Origin: Rhodoplanes serenus
Lineage (GTDB): Bacteria; Pseudomonadota; Alphaproteobacteria; Rhizobiales; Xanthobacteraceae
DNA length: 64,000 nt
NCBI GenBank assembly: GCA_945893145.1
Contig: CAMDDZ010000020.1
Location: 1 to 64,000, forward strand
Reading direction: 5' to 3'
Under the pieces are notes generated by a model that worked only from the letters and a program-made list of their open reading frames with translations, made no database searches and was not told the DNA's origin. Shown here in pieces: positions 30,802-39,382 of the stretch (positions are counted from its first letter, which is position 1; each line of letters opens with the position of its first letter). The translations under genes were made by a program, and so were the position numbers.

Positions 30802-30930
30802 ACTTTGTTGGCCGCGCCGATCGCTTCGGTCGCGCGGCTATTCAACGCCTCGCGACTCTCGCCGGCGCGGCATGATTGACACCTCGATCCCGCAATGATC
30901 GGGTTGCCTCGAAAAAAGAGGCGGCCCGCC

Positions 30931-32013
30931 ATGTCCAATCGCACGCACCTCGCCGTCATGCCGGGCGACGGCATCGGGCCGGAAATCACCGCCGCGACCT
31001 TGCACGTGCTGCGCGAAGCGGACCGGCTGCTTTCACTCGGCTTCACCTACGAGGATGTCCCGATCGGCCTCGCCGCCCTGAAGCAGCAGGGCTCGACGCT
31101 CCCCGATACCGCCTACGAGGCCGCGAAACGTGCCGACGGCGTGATCCTGGGGCCGGTGTCGCATCACGAATATCCGCCGCTCGCGCACGGCGGTCTCAAC
31201 CCGTCCGGGGTGCTGCGCAAACGGCTCGATCTGTTCGCCAATATCCGCCCGGCCAAAAGCCGCCCCGGCATGCCGCCGCGCTGCGGCAAGCCGGTCGATC
31301 TCGTGGTGGTGCGCGAGAACACCGAAGGATTCTATGCCGATCGAAACATGCATGTCGGCTCCGGCGACATCATGGTGACGCCGGACGTGGCGATCTCGAT
31401 GCGCCGCCTCACTCGCGAAGGCTGCACCCGCATTGCCGAAGCGGGCTTCCGGCTCGCCATGACGCGGCGGAAGCCGGTCTGCGTGGTGCACAAGGCTAAT
31501 GTGTTCCGCGTCTCCGACGGATTTTTCCTGGAATGCACGCGCGCGGTGGGAGCGCGCTACCCGGACGTCACGGTCGAGGAGCAGATCGTCGACGCGATGG
31601 CGGCGCTGCTGGTGCGCCAGGCCGACCGCTACGACGTGATCGTCACCACCAACATGTTCGGCGATATCCTGTCCGACGAAGCGTCAGAGATTTCCGGCAG
31701 CCTGGGGCTCGCGGCCTCGATCAACTCAAGCCACGAACATTGCGTGGCGCAAGCGCAGCACGGCTCGGCGCCGGATATTGCCGGTCAGGACAAAGCCAAT
31801 CCGTCGTCGCTGATCGGCTCGGCCGCGATGCTGCTGGCCTGGCTTGGCGAGCGGCGCGGCGACAAGAACCTCAGCCACGCCGCGGACCTGATCGAGCGCG
31901 CGCTCGACGCCTGCATCGCCAAGCCGGAGTGGCGCACCGCCGATCTGGGCGGCCCGCTCGGCACCAAGGCGTTCGGCGAGCGCGTCGCCGTCACCCTCGG
32001 CGAGCTCGCTTAA
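30931..32013 (+). CDS. Isocitrate/isopropylmalate dehydrogenase family protein
   Basis: A 360-residue beta-decarboxylating NAD(P)-dependent dehydrogenase. The N-terminus is HLAVMPGDGIGPEITAATL; the substrate helix reads GVLRKRLDLFANIRPAKS; VRENTEGFYADRN is the conserved loop; KANVFRVSDGFFLE supplies the catalytic Lys; and NMFGDILSDEASEISGSLGLA is the metal-binding signature. The RENTEG loop and lack of the IPMDH-specific residues suggest a tartrate-, isocitrate- or homoisocitrate-type substrate. ATG 30931 has AAAGAGGCGG upstream. It is convergent with the Bug receptor, 4 bp away. Confidence 0.88.
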   Translation: MSNRTHLAVMPGDGIGPEITAATLHVLREADRLLSLGFTYEDVPIGLAALKQQGSTLPDTAYEAAKRADGVILGPVSHHEYPPLAHGGLNPSGVLRKRLDLFANIRPAKSRPGMPPRCGKPVDLVVVRENTEGFYADRNMHVGSGDIMVTPDVAISMRRLTREGCTRIAEAGFRLAMTRRKPVCVVHKANVFRVSDGFFLECTRAVGARYPDVTVEEQIVDAMAALLVRQADRYDVIVTTNMFGDILSDEASEISGSLGLAASINSSHEHCVAQAQHGSAPDIAGQDKANPSSLIGSAAMLLAWLGERRGDKNLSHAADLIERALDACIAKPEWRTADLGGPLGTKAFGERVAVTLGELA

Positions 32014-32017
32014 ACCC

Positions 32018-33010
32018 TTACTTCTTCATTGGAACGCCGAGGTCCTTGGCGTTCTTCGCGATCAATGCGCGCTGGCTTTCGAGCGACTTGGCGAATTCCT
32101 CGGGCCCACCCGGATTGGGCATCTGCGCGGTGGCGTTGAGGCGATCCTTGATGATCGGATCGCGATCCATCACCTCACGGATATCGGCCGCGATCTTCTG
32201 CCGCTGCGCCAGCGGCATGCTGGGCGGGCCGAACAACCCGACCAGGCCGTCGATGGTCAGCTCCGGCTCGCCGGCTTCCGCTATGGTCGGAATATCCGGA
32301 TAGATCGGTGCGCGCGCGGTGTTGACCACTGCGAGGAGTTTGATCTTGCCGGCCTGGATTTGTGGCTGCGCGATCGCCACCGCGGACTCGTAGACCTGTA
32401 CACGGTTTTCGGCGAGGTCGGTCGCGGCTTCGACCGGGTTGCGGTACGGCACCTTCTTCATGTCGATTTTTTTGACCTTGAGCCAGCTTTCAAAGTTGAA
32501 CCCAAGCGCGCCGGTGACGCCCGCCCAGTTCAACTCGCCGGGCTTCGATTTGGCGAGCGCAACCAGATCGGCAAATGTCTTGACCGGCATGACGCTCGGC
32601 ACCGAGATGCCGATGATCGTGTTGGAGATACGCGCAATCGGCGCGAGGTCGGATTCCTTGTACGGCAGATTGTCGTGCATCCAGGGATGCGCGATGAACG
32701 CCGAGGTCGGCGACATCAGCAGGATGTGATCGTCCTTGGCGCTGACGAAAGCGTTGATGGCGACGATGCCGTCGCCGCCCGGCCGGTTCTCGATCACCAC
32801 CGGCTGACCCCATTTTTTGCTGAGGCCGTCCGCCAACAGGCGTCCGCCGATGTCGGTGCCGCTGCCCGGCCCGAGCGTCAGGATGAATCTTACCGGCCGC
32901 GTTGGCCAAGCCTGGGCTGGCGCCTGCGCGGAGACTGGCGCAGCCCCGAGCAGCGGCCCGGCCACCAGAGCCAGGAACAAAGCAGAGAGCGAAAGTCGCG
33001 CGAGGCGCAT
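32018..33010 (-). CDS. Tripartite tricarboxylate transporter receptor (Bug family) (1)
   Basis: A 330-residue periplasmic binding protein. The signal peptide MRLARLSLSALFLALVAGPL... is cleaved after VSA, and the mature part starts AQAWPTRPVRFILTLGPGSGTDIGGRLLADGLSKKWGQPVVIENRPGG, the hallmark of Bug receptors for carboxylates. GGAGGAA precedes ATG 33010. TctA/TctB membrane genes are absent from the window, as is common for Bug paralogues. It is divergent from the cupin gene at 33219 across 208 bp. Confidence 0.93.
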   Translation of the reverse strand: MRLARLSLSALFLALVAGPLLGAAPVSAQAPAQAWPTRPVRFILTLGPGSGTDIGGRLLADGLSKKWGQPVVIENRPGGDGIVAINAFVSAKDDHILLMSPTSAFIAHPWMHDNLPYKESDLAPIARISNTIIGISVPSVMPVKTFADLVALAKSKPGELNWAGVTGALGFNFESWLKVKKIDMKKVPYRNPVEAATDLAENRVQVYESAVAIAQPQIQAGKIKLLAVVNTARAPIYPDIPTIAEAGEPELTIDGLVGLFGPPSMPLAQRQKIAADIREVMDRDPIIKDRLNATAQMPNPGGPEEFAKSLESQRALIAKNAKDLGVPMKK

Positions 33011-33218
33011 GGGGTTCCTCCGGATTCGTATTGGCGTAGTTGAGTGCGCGGCTTGATGGCAATGAACACTCAAGCCCTTGCAATAGTCCATCGGTCCGCG
33101 GTGCGGAATGCGGCAAAACCGACACGCCCGGCACGACGCTGCACCCTGACTTGGCCCACATTGACAAGCGTGCAACGGCCCCGAAGGATGCCGCCCACAA
33201 CATCACACGGGGAGCTCA

Positions 33219-33779
33219 ATGGAAAAGAATCCAGTCCGGCGCATCGTCACCGGCCATGACGCCGACGGTAAAGCGGTGGTGCTGATCGATGCGCCGACGC
33301 CCTATGTCAACCAACGCGGCGAAGGCAACGTGACCCAGCTGATGTGGATCACCAACGAGTCGCCAGTCGATCTCTCGCACAACCGCGATCAGGCCAGCCA
33401 GAAGACCGGCGTGCCGCCACCCCGCAGCGGCTCGATCTGCCGCATCGTCGATTTCGCGCCGATCAAGGGCGAGCTGCCGCACGGCGTCGACCACAACGAA
33501 ATTCTCAAGCAGATGGGCATCGACCCGGCGACGCAGGGCTACCAGCGGCACATGTATACGCACCGCACCCGCTCGATCGACTACGCCATCGTGCTCGATG
33601 GCGAGATCGACATGCTGCTCGACGACACGCAGGTGCACGTCAAGGCCGGCGACATCATGGTCCAGCAGGGCACCAATCACGCCTGGGTCAACAACTCGGG
33701 CAAGCCCTGCCGCATCTGCTTCGTGCTGATCGACTCCAACGAGCCGCCGGCCTGGAAGAAGGGCTGGAAGCCGAAGTAA
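33219..33779 (+). CDS. Cupin domain-containing protein
   Basis: A 186-residue soluble protein with one beta-barrel cupin at about residues 95-170. MYTHRTRSIDYAIVLDGEIDML is cupin motif 1 with an incomplete set of metal ligands, and GDIMVQQGTNHAWVN is motif 2 with the final His. The N-terminal half (RIVTGHDADGKAVVLIDAP) is conserved in cupin-type proteins of this class in soil bacteria whose reaction is unknown. It precedes the bicupin gene by 99 bp on the same strand. Confidence 0.85.
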   Translation: MEKNPVRRIVTGHDADGKAVVLIDAPTPYVNQRGEGNVTQLMWITNESPVDLSHNRDQASQKTGVPPPRSGSICRIVDFAPIKGELPHGVDHNEILKQMGIDPATQGYQRHMYTHRTRSIDYAIVLDGEIDMLLDDTQVHVKAGDIMVQQGTNHAWVNNSGKPCRICFVLIDSNEPPAWKKGWKPK

Positions 33780-33878
33780 GAGGAGTTGCTTAGACGGGCC
33801 TCAGTCGAATCGGTGTACGAGTGTCGCTGACCGGCAAGCCGGCGTGTCGCACTCAACGTCGACCAGAAGGAGGCCAGC

Positions 33879-35024
33879 ATGTCTGAGTTCTCGCGGCGAA
33901 GCGTGCTCGGCGGGGTCGCGGCAGGCAGCATGTTGGCGGCCGCCGCAACGACAGAAGGTTTGGCGAGCGAACAGCCGCCGTCAGGACCGACGCCGGCGCT
34001 GCTAGCGGGCGCGGAACTGCCGTCGTTCCGCTTCGCACTCGGCGCCGTAGCGCCAAAGGCTTACGAAGGCGGATGGCTCCGCGCCGCCCCGGTGGCCCAA
34101 TTTCCAGTTTCGCAGAAACTCGCCAGCGCCTTGATGCAGCTTGCCCCGGGCGGCTTGCGCGAACTGCACTGGCATTCCAATGCGGCCGAATGGGCCTATG
34201 TGATCAAGGGCGAATGTCGCGTCACCACCATCGATCCGCACAATCGCTCCGAGGTCGTCGATTTCGGGCCGGGTGACGTGTGGTACTTCCCGCGCGGGTA
34301 CGGTCATTCGATCCAGGGCATCGGCCGCGAGGATTGCCAGTTCATCCTGGTTTTCGACAACGGCTATTTTTCGGAATTCGGTACGTTCAGCATCAGCGAC
34401 TGGGTCGGCCATATTCCGCCCGCCGTGCTGGCGAAGGCCTTGGGCGTGCCGGCGCAACGCTTCGCGAACTTTGCCAAACGCGAGGTCTATATCGCCAAGG
34501 GCACGGTGCCGCCTCCGCTACCTCCCCGCCCGGCGCCCGACGCGAGCGTGCCGACGCATCGCTTTCGTCTGCTGGAGCAAAAGCCCGAGGAATATACCGG
34601 CGGGACGAACCGGCTCGTTTCGCAGCGTGAGTTTCCGATCTCCGCCACCATGACGGGCGCCCATATGCGCATCAAGCCGGGCGGCGTTCGCGAGCCGCAC
34701 TGGCATCCCAATGCGGACGAATGGCAATATTACATCAGCGGTCGCGCATCGATGTCGGTGTTCGGATCGCATGGCCGCATTCGGACCGAGAACTTCGGCG
34801 CGGGCGATATCGGCTACGTGCCGCAAGGCTATGGACACTATATCGAGAACACCGGGACCGAAGACATCGAAGCCGTTGTGGTGTTCAACAACGGCACCTA
34901 CGAGTCGATTTCGCTCAGCGCCTGGCTGGCGGTCAATCCGCCGGCGTTGCTGGCAGCGAATTTTGGCGTCCCGCCAGACACGTTCGCGGGCTTTCCGACC
35001 GGGGCACGATATATTGTGAGGTGA
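33879..35024 (+). CDS. Oxalate decarboxylase-like bicupin, Tat-exported
   Basis: A 381-residue bicupin, the length of Bacillus OxdC. The N-terminus SRRSVLGG (residues 5-12) with a hydrophobic alanine stretch is a twin-arginine signal, so it is folded before export to the periplasm. Both manganese sites are complete: His97, His99, Glu104, His143 and His274, His276, Glu281, His320; the preceding arginines (Arg94, Arg271) are kept. The active-site lid corresponding to SENST reads SEFGT (165-169), retaining the key Glu166. Conversion of oxalate to formate and CO2 is expected, but the lid change leaves oxalate oxidase or another acid possible. Confidence 0.88.
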   Translation: MSEFSRRSVLGGVAAGSMLAAAATTEGLASEQPPSGPTPALLAGAELPSFRFALGAVAPKAYEGGWLRAAPVAQFPVSQKLASALMQLAPGGLRELHWHSNAAEWAYVIKGECRVTTIDPHNRSEVVDFGPGDVWYFPRGYGHSIQGIGREDCQFILVFDNGYFSEFGTFSISDWVGHIPPAVLAKALGVPAQRFANFAKREVYIAKGTVPPPLPPRPAPDASVPTHRFRLLEQKPEEYTGGTNRLVSQREFPISATMTGAHMRIKPGGVREPHWHPNADEWQYYISGRASMSVFGSHGRIRTENFGAGDIGYVPQGYGHYIENTGTEDIEAVVVFNNGTYESISLSAWLAVNPPALLAANFGVPPDTFAGFPTGARYIVR

Positions 35025-35053
35025 GCCGAAGCGAGGCGCACAGCGAGGACCCC

Positions 35054-35812
35054 TCACTCCGCCTTCCAGGGAATGACCTTCCGTTCGATCTCCTGCAGGA
35101 TCACACTTGAGATCAATCCCAACACGCCCACCGTCACGATGCCGACGAACATCACATCGACCTGCAAAAGCTCCCAGGAATTCCAGATCAGGTAACCGAT
35201 GCCGGCCTTGGTGGCGACGAACTCAGCCGCCACCAGCACGATGAAAGACACCGCGAGCGCGATCCGCAATCCTGCGAAGATCATCGGCAGCGCACCAAAG
35301 AACACGACGCGGCAAAAGATCACCGACTGGCTCGCGCCATAGTTCTTCGCCACGTCCCAGTAGATTTTATCGATATTGGCGGCGCCCACGTAGGTGTTCA
35401 CCACCACGGGAAAAAACACCGCCGTCACCACCAGCGCGATCTTGGAGGCGTCGCCGAAGCCGAACGCCATCAGCAACAGCGGCATCAGCGCGATCTTCGG
35501 AATCGGGAACAGGCTTGCGATCAACGGATCGAAGAAGATGCGCACCGGCCGGAACATCGCCATCAAGAGGCCCGCCGCAATCGCCGGCACGATGCCGATG
35601 AAGAACCCGGCAAACACACGATAGAGCGTGACCGCCGAATGGTAGGCGAGCTCGCCGCTTGCGATCATCTCCCAATAGCGCAGCGCGATGTCGCTCGGCG
35701 CCGGCACGAAACGGCGGTCGCCGATGCCCGCCATCAGCAGCAATTGCCAAAGCAGGATCAGCCCGATCGGCGAGATCAGATAGAGCAGCCGCTCCTGGGT
35801 TTTGGCAGTCAT
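35054..35812 (-). CDS. ABC transporter permease (NitT/TauT type)
   Basis: A 252-residue inner-membrane subunit with six predicted helices. The cytoplasmic EAA-type loop is NYGASQSVIFCRVVFFGALPMIFAG-like near residues 145-170. It belongs to the SsuC/TauC class importing nitrate, sulfonates or aromatic carboxylates. ATG 35812 overlaps the ATPase stop (ATGA). It is the last gene of the minus-strand operon UbiD-binding protein-ATPase-permease (39290 to 35054) and is convergent with the bicupin. Confidence 0.92.
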   Translation of the reverse strand: MTAKTQERLLYLISPIGLILLWQLLLMAGIGDRRFVPAPSDIALRYWEMIASGELAYHSAVTLYRVFAGFFIGIVPAIAAGLLMAMFRPVRIFFDPLIASLFPIPKIALMPLLLMAFGFGDASKIALVVTAVFFPVVVNTYVGAANIDKIYWDVAKNYGASQSVIFCRVVFFGALPMIFAGLRIALAVSFIVLVAAEFVATKAGIGYLIWNSWELLQVDVMFVGIVTVGVLGLISSVILQEIERKVIPWKAE

Positions 35813-36606
35813 TGTTCGAGCTCCGCCCGCGCCCGATTCACTTCCTCCTCCAGCACCCGCCAGATGTCGAGCTTGAGCTTGCCGAACTCGGCCGAGGCGG
35901 ACAGCTGCAGCAGATCGCGCGGGTGCGGAAACGGCACGTCGATGATCTGTTTGATGCGGCCGGGTTGCGCCGTCATGATGACGGTGCGGTCGCCCATCAG
36001 AAGCGCTTCCTCGATGGAGTGGGTGACATAGATCACGGTCTTGCCGGTCTGTTCCCACAGCCGCACTAGCTCGGCCTGTAGGATCACCCGGTTCTGCGCA
36101 TCGAGCGCCGCGAACGGCTCATCCATCAGCAGCATGCCCGGGTCGGTGACGAAGGCGCGCGCGATGGCGCTGCGCTGCCGCATGCCGCCGGACAACTGGT
36201 GCGGATAGTGTTTGCGAAACTTGGTGAGGCCGACAAGTTTGAGCGCAGCCTCGACGCGGCGGCTGGCTTCATCGCCCGGCACCCCGCGGGTGTCGAGGCC
36301 AAAGCGGACGTTGGTCTCGACGCTCATCCAAGGGAACAAGCCGCTGTCCTGAAACACCATGGCGTTTTCGACCGGCCAGCCGGCGGCATCGACCTTGATG
36401 GTGCCCGAGGTCTGCTTGTCGAGGCCGGCCAGGATGCGCAGCAGCGTCGACTTTCCGCAGCCGCTCGGGCCAACAATGCAGAGGAATTCGCCCGGTGCGA
36501 CCTTTAGATCGACCCGCTCGATGGCGACGACGCTGCCCTGCCCGCTGACGTATTCGCGGCGCAGCTCCGAAATTTCGACCGCTGCGCCGCGCCGCTGCAC
36601 CGGCAT
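35809..36606 (-). CDS. ABC transporter ATP-binding protein (NitT/TauT type)
   Basis: A 265-residue ATPase with Walker A GPSGCGKST, Q-loop VFQDSGLFPWMSV, signature LSGGMRQR, Walker B MLLMDEPFAALDA and switch VTHSIEEAL. These are the exact patterns of SsuB/TauB importers. ATG 36606 follows GAGAGGGG. It is coupled to the permease and follows the lipoprotein-like receptor by 26 bp. Confidence 0.95.
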   Translation of the reverse strand: MPVQRRGAAVEISELRREYVSGQGSVVAIERVDLKVAPGEFLCIVGPSGCGKSTLLRILAGLDKQTSGTIKVDAAGWPVENAMVFQDSGLFPWMSVETNVRFGLDTRGVPGDEASRRVEAALKLVGLTKFRKHYPHQLSGGMRQRSAIARAFVTDPGMLLMDEPFAALDAQNRVILQAELVRLWEQTGKTVIYVTHSIEEALLMGDRTVIMTAQPGRIKQIIDVPFPHPRDLLQLSASAEFGKLKLDIWRVLEEEVNRARAELEQ

Positions 36607-36632
36607 AAAGCCCCTCTCGACCGCAGCCGGTC

Positions 36633-37670
36633 TCAGCGGCAGCCCGGCAGCTTGCTGTCCTTGTTCTGCAGCTGGAACGGGCCGAGCGTCTGGACCGCCT
36701 TGTCGATAAAGCTCGGATCCACCACGCGTTCGGCCGGGAAGCGCTGCGTCGACATCTTGTTGGTGACGTACCAGGCGTTGATGTCGAGCATGCTCGCAAC
36801 GTTGATCTTGCCGTTCGGGCTGCGCGCCGGCCACGGATATTTCTCCAGCAGCTCGCGACTCGGCGCGGTCTTGGTGCTGACCAGCTCGTCGATGATCTCC
36901 TGGCGGTTCGACGCGCCATGGTAGGCTTGGCAATACTCGCGCGCACCTCGCAGCCACGCGGTCATGTACTTCTGCACGAGCTCCGGATTGGCCTTCACCC
37001 AATCGCTGTTCGCCATGATGACCGCAATCGTCATCGGCTGCGGCTTCACCAGGTCGTCCACGGCAGCGAACGGGACGGCGAGACCCTGTTCCTCGAGCTG
37101 CCAGACGAACGGCGGGATCAGGAGGCCAGCGTCAATCGCCTTGTTCCTGAACGCAATACCCATCTGGGGGAACGGAAAGATCTTCAGATCGACGTCGGCG
37201 AGAGTGAGCCCCACGCCCTCCAGCATCTTGCCGGTCTCATAGGTCGAAACCGAGCCCTGGCCGTTGCTGGCGACGACCTTGCCTTTGAGGTCTTTCAGGC
37301 TTTTCACCGTGCCCTTGAGATCGGCCCGCAGCATCAGGTTGTGACCGATCGGCGTCGAAACGCGATCCGACAGGATGGTAATGGGAAGGTTCTTCTCCAA
37401 CGCGTTGAAGATACCGGCCGAGATGCCGCCGGCCACGATCTGGTATCTGTTCTGCGCCAAGAGCGCGATGACGTTCGCCGTGGTGTCGATGTCGTCCCAT
37501 TCGAGCTTGATGCCGGCTTCCTTGAAGTAGCCGTGCTTGAGCGCCATCAGCTCGGCGGCGTTCGAGGTCGAGCGCGCGATGCCGACCTTGATGGTGTGCT
37601 CCTGCGCTACCGCGCCGCCGCAGCCAGCCAGGCCCAAGGCAATCAGCACCGCCCACGACATCCGTTTCAT
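36633..37670 (-). CDS. ABC transporter substrate-binding protein, NMT1/SsuA-like lipoprotein
   Basis: A 345-residue receptor. The signal MKRMSWAVLIALGLAGC ends in a lipobox LAGC, so Cys17 is probably lipidated and the protein anchored on the periplasmic face of the inner membrane. The mature start HTIKVGIARSTSNAAELMALKHGYFKEAGIKLEWDDI is typical of sulfonate/nitrate/THI5-like binding proteins. Two ATGs (37676, 37670) are possible; GGAGGA spacing favours 37670. It lies between ubiD-like and ATPase genes, so its ligand is probably an aromatic or unsaturated carboxylate. Confidence 0.9.
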   Translation of the reverse strand: MKRMSWAVLIALGLAGCGGAVAQEHTIKVGIARSTSNAAELMALKHGYFKEAGIKLEWDDIDTTANVIALLAQNRYQIVAGGISAGIFNALEKNLPITILSDRVSTPIGHNLMLRADLKGTVKSLKDLKGKVVASNGQGSVSTYETGKMLEGVGLTLADVDLKIFPFPQMGIAFRNKAIDAGLLIPPFVWQLEEQGLAVPFAAVDDLVKPQPMTIAVIMANSDWVKANPELVQKYMTAWLRGAREYCQAYHGASNRQEIIDELVSTKTAPSRELLEKYPWPARSPNGKINVASMLDINAWYVTNKMSTQRFPAERVVDPSFIDKAVQTLGPFQLQNKDSKLPGCR

Positions 37671-37712
37671 GGTCATTCCTCCCCCTGGTCGCCTTAGTCC
37701 CTTTGGCCCGCG

Positions 37713-39290
37713 CTATTTCTTGGCTGCCGGAGCCGGATTGATGACGTAGCGCCCTTCCGCGTCACGGTCGAGGGAAAGCTTGTCGCGCATGGCGCCAAGC
37801 GTGCGCACCACCTCGCGCCCATCGCGGCTGCCCACCGCCGTCATCAGTTCCTCGAAGTATTTAGGGCCATCGGCCAGCGCAGCCTCGACGGAGGGGAAGC
37901 GTTTTCCGACAAACTTCGGCGGCTCCGGCACTCGCGTCTCGAGCCGCGCCCCCTGCCCGAACGGCCAGGTCAGGTCGTAGCCGGCCTTGGCGCCGACCCG
38001 GCTGCCGGGCGGTAGCGAGGGATCGAGCGGTAGCGTGCGCATGCCGCTCATCACGATCAGGTCGCGGTCGGGCTGGAATCGGGTCGCCATCGCCCAGTCC
38101 ATCTGCTCGTCGGAGAAGATGTCGACGTCGGGGTCGACCACGTAGACGTTCTTGCAATTGGCGAGCGCGCCCATGCAGGCGCCGATGGCGTTGCGCGCCT
38201 CGCCCGGCACGCGCTGGCGGATGGCGACGCGGACGTTAAAGGCGCCGCCGCTCGACGTGGTGGCATAGACCGCGACCGGCTCGCGCACCGCGGCCTGCAG
38301 CGCGTGCCAAATCGCCACTTCAGTGCGCAGTGCCGAGAGTTGCGCGGTGTCGGTGCGGCCGAGCGTCTTGCCGCCGATGGTCGAGGTCTGGAACAGCGCG
38401 TCCTTGCGGCGCGTGATCGCGGTGATGTGGAACACCGGATTGCGCTTGACCGCGCCGTAATAGCCGAGGAATTCGCCGTACGGTCCCTCTGCTTCCACAT
38501 GACCGCGCTCGTCGAGATAGCCTTCGATGACATATTCGGCGTCGGCCGGCACGCGGATGTCGTTGGTAATGCACTTGACCACCGCGAGCGGTGCGTCGCG
38601 CAAGCTTGCCACGATGCCGAGCTCGTCCACCGGCAATCGCATCACACCAGCCACATGGTCGACCGGATGCGCGCCGACCACGAAGCTCACTGGCGTCGGC
38701 TTCCCCGCCGCCGCATTGGCTTCGTAGATCGCCTTAAGGTCGCTCGGCGCCACCAGATCGATGCCGGTCTCCTTCTGCGAGCGCAGCATCAGGCGGCGCA
38801 ACCCGACATTGGTGAAGCCGGTCTTGGGATCAATGACGTAGTCGATCGAGGCCGAGATATAGGGCCCGCCGTCGGCGCCATGCTGCAGATGCACCGGCAA
38901 TTTGGTGACGTCAGCGTCGTCGCCGGTGAGCACCACCTGCTGACAGGGCGCTTCGCCGCGCGAAACCTCGACGATCTCGGGCTTGTTGCGTAGCCGCCGC
39001 TGCACCTCCTTGAGGAGTTCGCCCGGCTTGACCCCGAAGGCCGCCGCGATCCGCGACCGGCCGCCCATGACGTTGCCGACCAGTTCGGCCCGCTCGGGTC
39101 CCGCGGCGCGGAACAGCACCGCCTTGGAATTGCCCTCCATCACTTCAGAGAGGCCCGCGAGGTCGATGGCGTCCTTGCGGGTGTCGAGTTCGTCCGCTGC
39201 GAGCCCTTCGATGAAGCGGCGCAGCCGGAAGCGCTCCATATCGACCGCGTTCGGTTTCAGTCTGGCATCCGGCTTTTCGACAACGTTCAT
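37713..39290 (-). CDS. UbiD family decarboxylase (1)
   Basis: A 525-residue enzyme of the prenylated-FMN-dependent (de)carboxylase family. The substrate/prFMN region shows the NVGLRRLMLR segment (family pattern NxGxxR) and AEGPYGEFLGYY, which keeps both glutamates of the E-x4-E catalytic pair (Glu277/Glu282 in Fdc1). GGAGA precedes ATG 39290. No UbiX/prFMN synthase is in the window, so the cofactor must come from elsewhere. It heads an operon with a complete ABC importer and is divergent from the second molybdenum hydroxylase gene (92 bp). A close paralogue lies at 60395. Confidence 0.92.
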   Translation of the reverse strand: MNVVEKPDARLKPNAVDMERFRLRRFIEGLAADELDTRKDAIDLAGLSEVMEGNSKAVLFRAAGPERAELVGNVMGGRSRIAAAFGVKPGELLKEVQRRLRNKPEIVEVSRGEAPCQQVVLTGDDADVTKLPVHLQHGADGGPYISASIDYVIDPKTGFTNVGLRRLMLRSQKETGIDLVAPSDLKAIYEANAAAGKPTPVSFVVGAHPVDHVAGVMRLPVDELGIVASLRDAPLAVVKCITNDIRVPADAEYVIEGYLDERGHVEAEGPYGEFLGYYGAVKRNPVFHITAITRRKDALFQTSTIGGKTLGRTDTAQLSALRTEVAIWHALQAAVREPVAVYATTSSGGAFNVRVAIRQRVPGEARNAIGACMGALANCKNVYVVDPDVDIFSDEQMDWAMATRFQPDRDLIVMSGMRTLPLDPSLPPGSRVGAKAGYDLTWPFGQGARLETRVPEPPKFVGKRFPSVEAALADGPKYFEELMTAVGSRDGREVVRTLGAMRDKLSLDRDAEGRYVINPAPAAKK

Positions 39291-39382
39291 TTCTGTTCTC
39301 CACGCGGAATTATAAAGAGTTCTGGCGGCCTTCCAACGCCGAATGACGGCGGCTAGGCTCCGGCGCAATCGGAAGGACCGGT

